A stretch of DNA of 64,000 bases from NCBI RefSeq assembly GCF_002575655.3, contig NC_053040.3, positions 360,528,267 through 360,592,266 of the forward strand, given 5' to 3'. Each line of letters starts with the position of its first letter. The first letter of the stretch is position 1. Source of the DNA: Aegilops tauschii subsp. strangulata. Taxonomy: Eukaryota > Streptophyta > Magnoliopsida > Poales > Poaceae. The notes beneath the pieces were generated by a model. That model saw only the letters and a list, made by a program, of their open reading frames with translations, had not been told where the DNA came from and did no database searches. Position numbers and translations under genes: made by a program. Shown one piece after another: positions 11,145 to 23,900 of this stretch.

Positions 11145-12650
11145 TGATGACCCACAAGTATAGGGGATCTATCGTATTCCTTTCGATAAGTAAGAGTGTC
11201 GAACCCAACGAAGAGCAGAAGGAAATGATAAGCGGTTTTCAGCAAGGTATTCTCTGCAAGCACTAAAATAATAGGTAACAGATACTTTTGTGATAGGATA
11301 ATTTGTAACGAGCAACAAGTAACAAAAGTAAATAAAGTGCAGCAAGCTGGCCCAATCCTTTTTGTAGCAAAGAACAAGCCTGGACAAACTCTTATATAGA
11401 GAAAAGCACTCCCGAGGACACATGGGAATTATCGTCAAGCTAGTTTTCATCACGTTCATATGATTCGCGTTTGGTACTTTGATAATTTGATATGTGGGTG
11501 GACCGGTGCTTGGGTGCTGCCCTTGCTTGGACAAGCATCCCACTTATGATTAACCTCTATTGCAAGCATCCGCAACTACAACAAAAGTATTAAGGTAAAC
11601 CTAACCATAGCATGAAACATATGGATCCAAATCGGCCCCTTACGAAGCAACGCATAAACTAGGGTTTAAGCTTCTGTCACTCTAGCAACCCATCATCTAC
11701 TTATTACTTCCCAATGCCTTCCCCTAGGCCCAAATAATGGTGAAGTGTTATGTAGTCGACGTTCACATAACACCACTAGAGGATAGACAACATACATCTC
11801 ATCAAAATATCGAACGAATACCAAATTCACATGACTACTAATAGCAAGACTTCTCCCATGTCCTCAGGAACAACCGTAACTACTCACAAAGCATATTCAT
11901 GTTCATAATCAGAGGGGTATTAATATGCATAAAGGATCTGAACATATGATCTTCCACCAAATAAACCAACTAGTATCAACTACAAGGAGTAATCAACACT
12001 ACTAGCAACCTACAGGTACCAATCCCAGACTTGGAGACAAGAATTGGATACAAGAGATGAACTAGGGTTTGAGAAGAGATGGTGCTGGTGAAGATGTTGA
12101 TGGAGATTGCCCTCTCCCAATTAGAGGAGCATTGGTGATGGCGATGGCGATAATTTCCCCCCTCCCGGAGGGAAGTGTCCCCGGCAGAACAGCTCTGCCG
12201 GAGCCCTAGATTGGTTTCGCCTCGTGGCAGCGGAGTCTCGTCCCGAAAGGTTGCTTATGATTTTTCTTCGGACGAAAGACTTCATATAGCAGAAGATGGC
12301 CACCGGAGGGCCAACAGGGGGCCCATGAGGCAGGGGCACGCCCTGGGGGATAGGGCGCGCCCCCACCCTCGTGGCCAGGTGGGGCCCCCCTGACGTACTT
12401 CTTCCGCTCAATATTTTTTATTATTTCCAAAAATAACTTTGGAGTTTCAGGACTTTTGAACTTGTGCAGAATAGGTCTCTAATATTTGCTTCTTTTCCAG
12501 CCTAGAATTCCAGCTGCCAGCATTCTCCCTCCTTATGTAAACCTTGTAAAATAAGAGAGAATAGGCATAAGCATTGTGACATAATGTGTAATAACAGCCC
12601 ATAATGCAATAAATATCGATATAAAAGCATGATGCAAAATGGACGTATCA
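11145..12650. mobile_element. Solo LTR, 1506 bp, inserted in CACTA-type element 1
   Basis: Begins TGATGACCCACAAG and ends GGACGTATCA (TG...CA). Flanks are 'acctt' (11140-11144) and 'accta' (12651-12655), a 5-bp target duplication with one mismatch. The undisturbed target 'gctgggacccaccagctacatc' is visible in the repeat units nearby. No primer site, polypurine tract or partner LTR is present, so it is a recombination product. Orientation is probably minus, by analogy with the other TGATACGTC-type LTR at 45.0 kb. Confidence 0.8.
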
Positions 12651-14285
12651 ACCTACTAGCTACATCTTCGCACGCAAGGCAGTGCGTCCGAGCAAAAAAA
12701 AAACGATTCGCCCCCCTGACTGCTAGGACCCACCAGCTACATCTTCGCAGGCAAGGAAGTGCCTGACAATCGGGACCCACCTGGCCGAAGCGTACGTAGC
12801 ATTGTCGTTCTGGTCGCGAACATGTACGTACATACTGGTCGATGTAGAGGCACGCACGTGTCGTAGTAGAGGCGCGCACGTAGCATGTACACGTAGGTAC
12901 AACGGCCAGTGTGCAAGAAAGAAAATACAGAGACGTACGTACATACGGGCAGGGTCTCGAACGCCTACTCGTGCATACGTACGGCCAGGGCTCGTGGACA
13001 TGGCTGGGTCGGAATGGAGAAACATCGTCGTCGTCGTGTTCATGGGGAGCCAACCGGCTGGGTCGGAACGGAATGCGTCGTCGTGTTCATCGGGAGGGCT
13101 TGGACGGAACAGCCGATGGAAACGAGGCCTGGCGTACCGCAGAACGGAGGAAACGGCCTTGTGTTCGACCGGCCATGGTCGAAATGGGATCCTGTTCATC
13201 GGGAGGGGTCTGGCATACCGCAAAACGGTGGAAACGGACCTCCTACGGTCGAAACGGGGTCCTGTTGATCGGGAGGGGTGTGGCGTACCGCAAAAACGGA
13301 GGAAACGGACTTGTGTTGGAGCGCTACGGTCGAAATGGGGGTCCTGTTCATCGGGAGGGGTATGGCGTACCGCAAAACGGGACTCCACGGGACACTGTTC
13401 ATCTCCACCGTCGACCCCCTCCTGCCTCCACGGGCTACTGTTCATCCACCGTTGACCTCCTCCAGCCTCCACCTGCGACTGTTCATCCACGGGCTCCTGT
13501 TCATCCAGCCTCCACTGCACGCTACTCCACTGGCTACTGTTCAACCAGCCCTCTCCATGGGCTCCTGTTCAACCACCCCTCCACGGGCTACTGTTCATCC
13601 AGCCCTCCGCCATCTACTGTTCATCCTGCCCTCCACGGGGTGGTCCTGTTCATCCAGCCCTCCACGGGCTCCTGTTCATCCAGCCCCAACCGACTTAATC
13701 GATCGGGGTCCTGTTCATCCAGAGGCAACACCACGGGGTCCTGTTCATCCACCCCCACCGGGAACTGTTCATCCAAACCCCCTAGCAACGCTCACTGTTC
13801 ATCCAGAGGCAGCATCGATCAGCTTCAATTAGCAGTAGTAGCAAAGGAATCGCTCGATCGGGTTCAATTAACAGCCATCGATCGATCGCTCGGGTTCAGT
13901 AACGCGTAGCCTGCAGTGAAATCGCTCGGGTTCAGTTAGAACCCAACGCCTCGCACCCACGCGCATGCGTGTACGAGAGAAACGCGCATCGCTCGGCCCC
14001 GACCACCCACCATAACCGGGAACACCCCGATATTTTCCTCGCCATCGCTTCTACCACGGTTTTTTCCATCATGGATGGCCCAAAGAATGTCATGCAGCTG
14101 TGTCTTCGGCCCACCCAGGACGAAAAGCCCATTTTCTGTCATGATTTTTTGTCATAGAAGTAGGACCCCACCACATCTATGATGATACCGGGTTTTGTCA
14201 CAATTATCGTCATAGAAGTGTCATAATATGACAGAAAAAAATTCGTTCGGCCCAAAATGTCACGGATGTGTCTTTTTTTGTAGTG
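12651..14285. repeat. Right part of CACTA-type element 1 with two tandem arrays
   Basis: From 'tacatcttcgcacgcaaggcagtgc' this runs colinear with 41225-41938 plus 50399-51435. It includes palindromic 'gtacgtacatac' stretches and, from 13178, about three units of 70 bp ('cctgttcatcgggaggggt...ggcgtaccgcaaaacgg'). Next comes a roughly 30-bp array around 'ctgttcatccagccctccac' (13389-13815), then 'cgctcgggttcagt' repeats. Open frames across the array are shadows of its repeat length. Confidence 0.75.
13389..13815. repeat. CTGTTCATCC minisatellite
   Basis: About 16 occurrences of CTGTTCAWCC spaced roughly 20-40 bases apart and embedded in 'ctccacgggctactgttcatccagccc'. The homologous array in the second element lies at 50397-50915. 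Confidence 0.85.
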
Positions 14286-15620
14286 TTGGGGGCAGGCCTT
14301 ATTGAGGCTGGTGAAGTCGACGCACATTCGCTCCTTCCCACCCTTCTTCGGCACAACGATGGGGTTTGCTAGCCATTCGGGGTACCGAACCTCGCGAATG
14401 GCACCCGCTGCCTCTAACTTGCGGGTTTCTTGGACGATGAAGGCCTGCTTCTCCGTGGACTGCCGTCTCGCCCGCTGCTTTACAGGGCGTACATTGGGGC
14501 ACACCCTTAAGTGCTGCTGAATCACCTTTCTCGGGACCCCCACCAGCTGCTTGGGTTCCCATGCGAATATCTCCTTGTTTGCGCGCAAGAACTTCACCAC
14601 CGCTTCCTCTTGGCTTGGGTCGACGTTGGCACCTATGGTAAAGGTGGGTCCTGAGGACCCGTCCTCATCGACCAGCACCTGCTTGGTTTCTGCCTTGTCT
14701 TGGGTGAACAGCTGCTTCTTCTTGGTTGGTGCGGCTCCCCAGGCCTCGGAGGTGTCCGCGCCGGCGGGCTGTGCCGCTGCGGTGATCTTGAGGGTGAGCT
14801 TGAGCGCCGCCAGGGCCTCCTTGGCGTCCCCCTTGATAGTGAGGACGCCCTTGCTTCCAGGCATCTTCATGAGGTTGTAGGCCAGATGGGTCGCTACCAT
14901 GAACTGGGCCAGAGCTAGGTACCCGAGGATGGCGTTGTAAGGGAGGCCGATGCGGGCGATGTCGAAGTCGACCAGCTCGGTGAGGTAGTTGTCGCGCGTG
15001 CCGAAGGTGACAGGGAGGCCGATCTGCCCCAGGGAGTGGGCGGTGCTGCCGCCAACTCCTGAGAAAGGCTTGCGGAGGCTGAGCCGCTCGAGCCGCGCGT
15101 GAAGAAGGCCGAAGGCCTCCATGGAGAGCACATTGAGGCCGGTGCCGCCGTCTATGAGGGTCTTGGTGACGGCCACGTTGCAAATGGTGGGCGTGCAAAG
15201 CATCGGGAGCATACCCGAGCCGGCGGTGGTGACGGGGTGGTCTTCTGACTCGAAGGTAAGGTCGGCCTCGGGTGCAGCCCAGCCTGGAGGAGCCCCCGAG
15301 CGCTTGGTAGCGGCGCTGATCTGGCGAAGGAATGGCTTGATATGGTGATCTGAAGGCGGTGCCTGAGAGCCGCCTAGTAGGGTCGCGACCGCGTGGTGCG
15401 CCGGTGCCACGTAGCGCGCAGTGAAGAGGCTGCGCAGCTCCTCCCAAGATGCCACCGTGGATCTGGGGAGGTTGAGCAGCCAGGCGCGCGGCGCGCCAGT
15501 GAGGGCCATGGGAAGCCAGTTGGCCATGACCTTGCCGTCGCCCCCGGCCTCGAGGACTGCCTCCTCGTATGCCAGCAGGAAAGCTGACGGGTCCGCCGCA
15601 CCGTCGTAGCGCGGCGGCAT
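14286..15620 (-). pseudogene. Gypsy A gag-protease-RT fragment
   Basis: Minus-strand frame of about 445 codons. Residues 1-95 look like the retrotransposon gag domain (WLPMALTGAPRAWLLNLP, then SWEELRSLFTARY). The sequence passes abruptly to 'LTFESEDHP', so the zinc-knuckle part is deleted. The retropepsin region follows, with LIDGGTGLNVLS where DxGSS/A is usual (the family has DGGS(A/G)LN). After that come a linker and the start of reverse transcriptase: EWLANPIVVPKKGGKERMCV, then DFTSLNKACPQ. At this point the gypsy sequence ends. The frame stays open for another 48 codons through the CACTA terminus to a stop at about 14139, giving an accidental chimeric tail. Lacking RT catalytic motifs, RNase H and integrase, it cannot be active. 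Confidence 0.85.
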
Positions 15621-15814
15621 CTCCGGCTTGTACTTGGGCGGCCACTACACGTGCCGCAAGGCGGGGGCTAGGGCTCGGAGCCCCCTGTCCCCGTCGTCGG
15701 CATCAGTCGTCGAAGACGGGAGCGAGACGCCTGCCATGAGGGCGGAGCACGGTGGCGGCGGAGTGCAGATCGACGGAAGGGAAGCTACGGCGCACCCCTA
15801 CCTGGCGCACCAAA

Positions 15815-16716
15815 TGTCGGATCTCGGGTTCCGGCAAAACCCTCAAGGTTCGAACACTGGGGTGCGCACGAAGATCTCCCCCTACCGATCCATGTCCTAG
15901 CTTCGCTAAGATCTCAAGGACTAGATCGACGAACTCACAACACAAAGGACACAAGATTTATACTGGTTCGGGCCACCGTTGTGGTGTAATACTCTACTCC
16001 GGTGTGGTGGTGGTGGATTGCCTCTTGGGCTGAGGATGAACAGTACAAGGGGAAGAATAGCCTCCTGAGGTGAGGTGTTCTTGTGCTCGGTGGGCGTGAG
16101 GACGAACTAAATGAGTTCGAGACGAGTTGCCTCCTACTATGGTGGTTAATCCTATTTATAGAGGCCCTGGTCCTCTCCCCAAATATTGAGCGGGAAGGGA
16201 GCCAACAACGACCAATTTGAAAGGGGACAGCTAGTACAACTTATCCTGACAAAAGCAGTCTTCGCCTGCCAAAGGCTCTAGTGGTGGCGCCGCCTTGGGC
16301 TCATGGTGACCTCCATCTTGCCATCCTGCTGGTCTTGGTCTCGTTGCACCGATATGGAAACCTTTGCTTGACGCCTTGGTACTCCACGCCTGCGCTTGCC
16401 TCCTTAGCACCAAGGAGGAAACAAGGACACTGCGCACGCTGGCGCCCGCCTGGCACCCGCCTGGTCTCGATCGTCATGGCTCACATCACGAGAACCTCGC
16501 GAGGTTTGCCTTCCCTTGATCTCTCTGCCCCTCGCGAGCCAACCTGGTGAGGCCGCTCCCGAAGGGGTCTTGCGTCGTCCGCCTCGCGAGGCTTGGCCCC
16601 TCGCGAGGGTCTTGAGTGCTTGTTGGTGAAGATGGGCCATGCGGGCCTGCTCGCAGAGCCATGCCGTGGGCCGCAGGCAGGAAAGTCTGGGGACCCCCGT
16701 TCCCAGAACGCCGACA
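15815..16716 (-). repeat. 5' LTR of gypsy A, 902 bp
   Basis: Terminal TGTCGG...CCGACA. Aligns over its length with 41939-42837, 49511-50398 and 59600-60484. Contains several CCTCGCGAGG palindromes and a TATA box (TCTATAAATA, minus strand, about 16154-16163). The base to its right (16717) begins the interrupted coiled-coil frame, so the target there was coding. Confidence 0.9.
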
Positions 16717-17037
16717 ATTGCCTCGGAGAAGAAGGCGACCGGCGAAATCCTGCAACTTCAGGAGGACAAGGCGAAGCTCTTCCACGAGCTCGACCTGCTG
16801 AAGGAGGAGAAAGCCGGCTGGAAGAAGCTGCATGAGAATAGTAGTTCCTCGATGAAGATGCTGCAGGCCCTCGTCAGGGAACAGAAGGAGGAGTTGGCGA
16901 AGCTCCGCATCGAGCACCCGGCTGCTGTCAAGGTACATAATGCGGCCGTGGAACAGATGATGAAGGCTCGCGTCGAGAAATCCTGCATCATGGACACAAT
17001 GAAAAAGATGGAGGAGGAGACGCGCAAGGAGATGGAG
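16717..17037 (+). pseudogene. Coiled-coil coding fragment, left part (split by the LARD-like element)
   Basis: Open in one frame from the gypsy A LTR border to the LARD-like element: 'IASEKKATGEILQLQEDKAK' and on to 'MKKMEEETRKEME', 107 codons rich in Lys, Glu and Leu with heptad-like spacing. It is the right kind of sequence for a long coiled coil. Its 5' part is missing or displaced by gypsy A. It continues in the same frame at 28767 after removal of the element and one copy of TGGAG. It may be the C-terminal region of an antisense protein of a retroelement, like the coiled coil at 46.6-47.3 kb, or a host gene fragment. I cannot tell which. Confidence 0.6.
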
Positions 17038-20000
17038 TATAACACCCACGATGCGGCTATATCTCCCGTGTGTCGAGGCACGACTTAGAGGCATAACCGC
17101 ATTGTGGTTTTGTCGCAAGAATGGTCATCTTCACACAATCCCATGTAATGAACAAGAATGGGATAAAGAGTTGGCTTACAATCGCCACTTCACACAATAC
17201 ATGAATGAAATCATACATCATTCAAGATACACACATAGGTCCGACTACGGAACCAAAAGAAAAGAAGACAACCCAACTGCTAGATCCCTGACCGTCCCAA
17301 CTGGGCACCACTACTGATCAATATGAAAAGAAAAAACACAACGAACAAGATCTTCATCGAGCTCCCACTTGAGCTCAGTTGCGTCACCTGCACTGGTCTC
17401 ATCGGCACCTGCAACTGTTTGGAAGTATCTGTGAGTCACGAGGACTCAGCAATCTCACACCCGCGAGATCAAGACTATTTAAGCTTATAGGAAAGAATGG
17501 GGTAGTGAAGTGGAGCTGCAGCAAGCACTAGCATATATGGTGGCTAACATACGCAAGTGAGAGCGAGAAGAGAAGCAACGGAACGGTCGTGAACTAACAA
17601 TGATCAAGAAGTGATCCTGAACTCCTACTTACGTCAAACATAACCCAGAAACCGTGTTCACTTCCCGGACTCCGCCGAGAAGAGACCATCACGGCTACAC
17701 ACGCGGTTGATGCGTTTTAATTAAGGTCAAGTGTCAAGTTCTCTACAACCGGATATTAACAAATTCCCATCTGCCACATAACCGCGGGCACGGCTTTCGA
17801 AAGATAATACCCTGCAGGGGTGTCCCAACTTAGCCCATCATAAGCTCTCATGGTCAACGAAGAATAAACCTTCTCCTAGGAAGACCCGATCAGTCTCGGA
17901 ATCCCGGTTTACAGGACATTTTGACAATGGTAAAACAAGACCAGCAAAGCCGCCCGATGTGCCGACAAATCCCGATAGGAGCTGCACATATCTCGTTCTC
18001 AGGGCAACACCGGATGAGACATCCTACAAGTAAAACCAGACCTCGAGTTTCCACGAGGGGGCCCCGCAGTCTACTCAGTTCGGACCAACACTCGAAGGAG
18101 CACTGGCCCGGGGGGGTTAAAATAAGATGACCCTTGAGTCTGCAGAACCCAAGGGAAAAGGGGATAGGTGGTAGCAAATGGTAAAACCAAGGTTGGGCCT
18201 TGCTGGAGGAGTTTTATTCAAAGCGAACTGTCAAGGGGGTCCCATAAATCACCCGACCGTGTAAGGAACGCAAAATCAAGGAACATAATCCCAGCATATC
18301 AGTAACTAGGGCGGCAAGAGTGGAACAAAACACCAGGCATAAGGCCGAGCCTTCCACCCTTTACCAAGTATATAGATGCATTAATTAAATAAGAGATATT
18401 GTGATATCCCAACATAAACATAATCCAACATGGAGCAATCTTCATCCTCACCTGCAACTAGCAACGCTATAAGAGGGGCTGAGCAAAAGCGGTAACATAG
18501 CCAAACAATTGTTTGCTAGGAAGGGTGAAGAGGTTAGGGGCTGACATGGCAGTATGGGAGGCATGATATAGCAAGTGGTAGGTAGCGCAGCATGGCAATA
18601 GAACGAGCAACTAGCAAAGCAAAGATAGAAGTGATTTCGAGGGGTGGTCATCTTGCCTGAGATCCCGCAAGGAAGAAGAACGAGTCCATGAAGAAGACAA
18701 ACGGACGGAGTCGAACGAATCCTCACAACTCCGGAAAGAACCCGAAGCTAACGAGAGAAGCAAACCGGAAAGAAACAAACAACATAGTAAACAACCACCA
18801 CAGAAACATGGCATGATGCACAAACAAGTATGATGCAAGTCCGGTTTAATGAGGCATGGCATGGCAAGGAGCAACAAACAACACTACAAATTAAGTGGAG
18901 CTCAATATGCAACGAGTTGCATATTGACGAAACACCACATTCGAGTTATTTAGTTCGCTCTTGTTTAAGTAACCAACAATATTAAATGTTATTAACCATG
19001 GCAAGAGGTGAAGCATATGGAAACTACCTATTTAGGCAATTTAAATGAGGCCGGAACAACAAACAACAATTTCCGAAAAATCCTCATATGCATATTTTGG
19101 AATTGGTACTGTTCTGCCTAAACCCATATTTTAATGTTGTTAAACAGCAAAAAGAAGTGCACCAAGTTAAACTAGGCATTTTTCTACCCCATTTACATAT
19201 ATAATTTATTAAAATCCGAGCTACGGTTATTTAGTTATGAAATAAATCATTTTAACATATTATTCGAGCAAATTTAATCAAACAACATTTTAAACAATTT
19301 TAACATGGGTGAAAGTGGAATATTATTAAACTACACAAAATTCTAAGCATTTTACATGTTTAGCTTGTTTTAATCCGATGCACGGTTGTGGAGTTATTAA
19401 ATGCATGAAGTGCAATGGGTTTTCTGTAAAACAGTAATACCCTGGATAAATAGACAAACTCATCCAGAGGAAAAAAAACACAACACGGGCTGAGTGAGCA
19501 CACTGCTGGGCCAGGGACTGGGATGTGGCTTACATTGGGCCTGCAGGGACGCGCGGAGCTGGGCTCGCGGGCGAAGGGAGCTGGGCCTGCGCAGCTGTGA
19601 CCCAGCCAATGCTCGCGGTCAACGGGGACCAGATCGGGCAAAGACTGGCGCTCGAGACGAATTAGAGGGGCGCCGTCCTCGTCAGGAACCGATGAAGACG
19701 ACGGCGACAGGGACGGCGCCGAGGCAGTGAAGGCGAGCAGATCTGGGCGTCGGGGGTCCATCTCCGGCGATGTTGGCGGCGGCTGGTTCTCCTGGTTAGA
19801 GAGAAAACGAGAGGGATGAGAGACAGAGGGGAAGACGAGCAGGAGAAGGACGGGAGGAGGGGGCACGTGAGGCGACGAGGCTGACGAAGTGGCCGTTGGG
19901 GGTGACGAAGCTCGTGCGCGACCAGAGGAGCTCGGGGGCTCGGGCGTGCGAGGCTGGAAGAAGCTCCGGCTGGTCGAGGGAGGAGGCGCAGGGCTGCTGC

Positions 20001-20921
20001 GCTTGGGCGCTCGGCCTCCTGTTCGGTTGCTTCGGCCACGAGGACGAGGAGGCGGACACGCAAGGTGGAGCTCGGGCGCGCGAGAGACCCGGCGAGGACG
20101 CGGCTTGGGCTGTAGCCATCCATGGCGCTGCATTAGGAGGTCGAGAGGGAGATGTGAGGAATGGGAGGTGCAGGGGAAAATAGAGGAGCAGCAGCAGGGC
20201 ATCTCACTGGTCCTGTGCTCCGGCGAGGTGGAACTCCGGCGTGGCACGCGAAGACGACGGGATCTAGGGGAGGCACTAGTTGGCAGGGAGAGCTCGAGAG
20301 GGAGTTTGGATCAGGGGCGCGGGCACCTAGATCGAGGAGGAGCAGTGGGGAGCGCTGGATGGATGGATCGGGCAGGAGGGACGGTGGTTGGCTCGGGATG
20401 GATCCCGAGAGAACAGTGGCGGCGGCGGTGAGATGGATGGGACAGGGGAGGATCCCTAGAAAATAGGGTTTGGTCTGATTATATAGCAGGTAGATTAGTT
20501 TAGGGGCTACTCGGGCCCTCCGATTATAATCGGGCGGTTGAGAATAAGTAGGCTAGAGCGTCCAACAAAGAAAACGGTGATGTTTTGTAGATGTTAGGGG
20601 ATGATCCGGACCCAACGGTAACGAAAGTCCGGTTCGGGTTCGGGACAAATTCCGGACGCGCGCGAGGGGGCGATGCACTGTGCAAAGAGGGACTCCGGTT
20701 TAAGCAAGAGGGAAAACGAAGAACGAGGTTGGTCTCGGAAGGGTCAGCGGAAGCAAGGGGGGCGCGGCCACTACGAGGGGATGCAAGTTTTAAAACATGG
20801 CGGCAACGAAGTGCCGATGCAATGCAAATGATGCGATGATGAAAGAAACACACACAAAAAATAACCGAGCTGACACGCGAAGCATGGAACGCATCTGGAG
20901 CGTCGGTCTCGGGGCGTCACA
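17038..20921 (-). repeat. 3' LTR of the LARD-like element
   Basis: Plus-strand text runs from TATAACACCCACGATG (TA where the partner has TG) to CGGGGCGTCACA. A TATA-like CTATATAATC lies on the minus strand at about 20477-20486. The open frames in the GC-rich part (about 19360-20430) repeat in the partner LTR and have the look of leader sequence, not of protein. Confidence 0.9.
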
Positions 20922-23900
20922 ACACTCCACCACTACAAGAGGATCTCGTCCCGAGATCTAGGATGGCACCGGAGGGAAACGGAAGATGAGGAGAAGAGGT
21001 AAGACTAAATTGCTTCTTTGACAAACGAGTGAAACCACGAACCTTGAGAGATTGAACGAATTAAAAGAGAGAATCCAACAAAGATGAACAAAGTTGAAAA
21101 CAATCCGTTAGGAAAGAGGAACAAGGAACATCACGAGAACCTTGTAGGTTGAAAGACATGAATGGAAAAATCAATGAACGAGGAATACATGCAAGCACTC
21201 CGGTTGAAACGAGATGTACAAAGAACGATAATGATCAATTACGATAACGCTCCGGTTGGAAAATGGAAGGGGTAAATATGGACTTGGCAAAATGAAAGCA
21301 CTTGGATGAGACTCCGGTTAGAAGAGGAATGATAGACACCAACACTCCGGTTAAAACAAGATAAGGAAGGAAAGAGAATGGTATAATTTGGGCAGCACTC
21401 CGCGTGTAAATGGAAGGAATTGAATCATGAACTTGACAAGATGAGAGGATACTCGATGAAATTAACAACACATTTCCTCCGGAACTAATTAAAGAATGGC
21501 ACAAGGGTAAGAAAGATTTTAGACAGCACTCCGGTTGAGGAGGGAGACGAAACTTGATAAGATGAGAGAAGTCGAATGAAAAGACGACACACCGGCTAAA
21601 CGGATAAGAAAGGAAAAAAATACATGATCTTGACAAAACAAGATGATTGGTCGAAGAGAGCAACATCACAATGCCTCCGGGACGAACGAATAGAAGATAG
21701 ATCGTCGGAATAAGATAACGGAGAAGAAAATGACAACTTCCACCACAAATGAGCTTGGAAAGCATCCTTCCAAGAAGGTTATAACGGAGTTGTTGGAAAA
21801 AAACAACAACAAAAGGATATAATCCTCGTGGGCTTATGGAAACATCTCAACATTATGAGGTGACAACCCACCACTGGCGGAAACAATTGCTTGCTTGAGA
21901 TCAACGAAGAGATGAAAACTTCTCTCGCCGAGAGGAAAGGAGAAAACTTGGATCATTGTTAGACACCACAATTAGCACCATTCCTTAGGGACGGCTGTAA
22001 GTGAAATATAATCCAATACAACTCCAACAAAACGATTGATTGGTTGAAAAGATCTCTTGAACGAAACAGAACATGATGGATTTAGATGTGTCACTCTTGA
22101 AAACTTTGTGAATCATGAACCTGAAGGGAAATTATCCAGAATGACATAGCACCATCTCAAAAGATAAGGTAGAAAGAATTGCACTTTAGAATGCAAGATG
22201 AAGAATGCTTGGACTCCTCAAGACAACACATGTGTTGAGCACCATGTTTATTATAGAGTATAGCTTGGCGGATCATAACTTCAAGAGAAATCTTGAAGAA
22301 CAATTGAAGAATGAAAAGAATCCTTGACGAACCACCATGTAGATCCTCCATGAAGAACTCCGATAATAAAAGAATGATCAAATGAAAGGGAAAATTGAAA
22401 AGAACTCCGGGAGAAGCCTTGCAATGATTTAGATGGAGCTTCGCTACGAGATAATGCAGAAAGCTTGGAACTCCGGAAAAGAAGATGAACAAATGAGAAC
22501 AAGAATTATGATGAATCTCCGGAATAAGGAATTAATCACTTGGAGGAAACAAGAATAAGAATTACATTACGCGTATCCTTCACCAATTTAGATTGATGAC
22601 AAGCAACGGATTTGGCATACCACTTATTCTCGTAGAAAGGATTAAGATAGATATAGCGCAAACTAGTGAAGGTCTTCATCGAACCACCGGTAGGATTGAA
22701 ACAACGAATAAATTGATATGATAACGAAGGAATTGAAATCTTGAACGAACCACCGTAAGAATTTAAAATGAATGAAGAAAAGAGAACGAATCACCGTAAG
22801 AATTAAAGAGCGCGTGAAAATACTCAAGGGAATTTGATACACGAGAACGAATAGATCACGAGCTGAATAGAGAATACTTGAATGATGCACCGGTAAGATT
22901 TGGAGAAGAACAAAGAGACATCAATTTAGAATAATTGGAGAACGAAGCTGAAAACTTAGAACGAAGAAATCTTCTGAAAAGATGGCCTTCGGAGAATCAA
23001 ACTGAAAAGACTCATGAATTGCCCCGGATGGGTATCAGAAGAATTCTCACGATCGAAAACAATTATGAGAGGATGGCATAAGCTAGAACTATGAATCTTC
23101 AAGAGGACGGACCAAGATTTAGGAGAAATCCTTCTTCGGTCTTCAAATGTTGAGAATGACGATGAGAAACACCACCATGAATTATTGAGACACTCCGGAA
23201 TGAAAATTAGAAAGGTTGAACCAACGATGAAAAGAATTTGAAAGATCTTGGGGAAAGAAATATGACTGATGATAAATCATTCTTACGTCAAACTTTGCAA
23301 AGAATTTGAGAATAACTCCAGAAAAATTAGAAGAGTTAGGTAAGATCCTGGAAAAAAACCTGTGGGTTAGGGCCCACTCAAAAGAAACACCGTTGGAAAG
23401 ATTGCTTGAAAGATAGAATACACCGGTTGAATTAAATGGCTTTAATGAGATAACAACCTCAAAATAGCTTGAACAGATTGACAATGGAGACACAAATCTT
23501 CTGAGATATCTTGTACACTCCGGAACAATTGAATAGCAAGCGGGTTATGATTAAGAGTTGCACCGGCATGAGAAAACATTTGAAGAACATCTTCATGAGA
23601 ACCACCGGGTAAGAACATTGATTGAAAAGAATAAAGGGACTTCACGTGAATAAAATGGATACTTGGTTAAGAAATCTGAGTCCTTGAAGCAAGAGGGTGG
23701 GAGGGCGGTAAAACAAAGGCAACTTGGGGCAGATGAAACAAACAACGTTGAGAAAACTGAGAGGTGATCTTGCAAATGTTGGAATGACTAGATGCACTTG
23801 AAGAGAAACACGCCGGTTGGAAGGAATTTACATGACGATCTCGATGATCAAGAAGGATTATCATCCGCATAGAAATATGAGAACACCACTTAGAATAAGG

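Larger units (their letters stand above)
9661..14285. mobile_element. CACTA-type transposon 1 (non-autonomous, left end not found)
   Basis: The right terminus is clear: 'tgtctttttttgtagtg' ends at 14285. Read on the other strand it starts CACTACAAAAAAAGACAC, followed by subterminal TGACA and TCATAGAAG repeats typical of grass CACTA elements. The body holds GC-rich repeat units (9661-11139), a solo LTR (11145-12650), and two tandem arrays (about 13178-13390 and 13389-13815). About 1.6 kb of its right part is colinear with the element ending at 51435. No transposase frame was found. The terminus joins directly to a gypsy RT sequence at 14286. Confidence 0.7.
14286..16716 (-). mobile_element. 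Gypsy A: 5' LTR, primer site, gag-pol part; 3' side cut off at the CACTA terminus
   Basis: Reads on the minus strand. The LTR is 15815-16716 (TGTCGGCGTTCTGGG...CCGAGATCCGACA). It is followed by TTTGGTGCGCCAGGTAGGGG as the primer-site position (15795-15814), then coding sequence down to 14286. At 14286 it stops inside reverse transcriptase at the CACTA terminus. No 3' LTR. The element shares its LTR family with gypsies B and D in this window. Confidence 0.85.

Noticed and set aside
9661..11208. Several open frames of 95-225 codons on both strands
   Set aside because: They overlap in up to five frames, are dominated by Arg, Pro, Ala and Ser, and coincide with the CACTA internal repeat units that recur at 40-41 kb with frame-breaking differences.
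12723..13909. Frames of 273 and 332 codons on opposite strands
   Set aside because: They arise because tandem units keep the same period. The encoded text simply repeats the minisatellite (SSTGYC, EMNS types).
14142..14285. 48-codon extension of the gypsy A frame
   Set aside because: Sequence is the CACTA terminus. Chance read-through, not a protein domain.
19360..20470. 295-codon minus frame and overlapping plus frames in the LARD-like LTR
   Set aside because: Both LTR copies have them, but they differ by frameshifts between copies (compare 27336-28273) and show only low-complexity Pro/Ser/Arg text. Probably transcribed leader.
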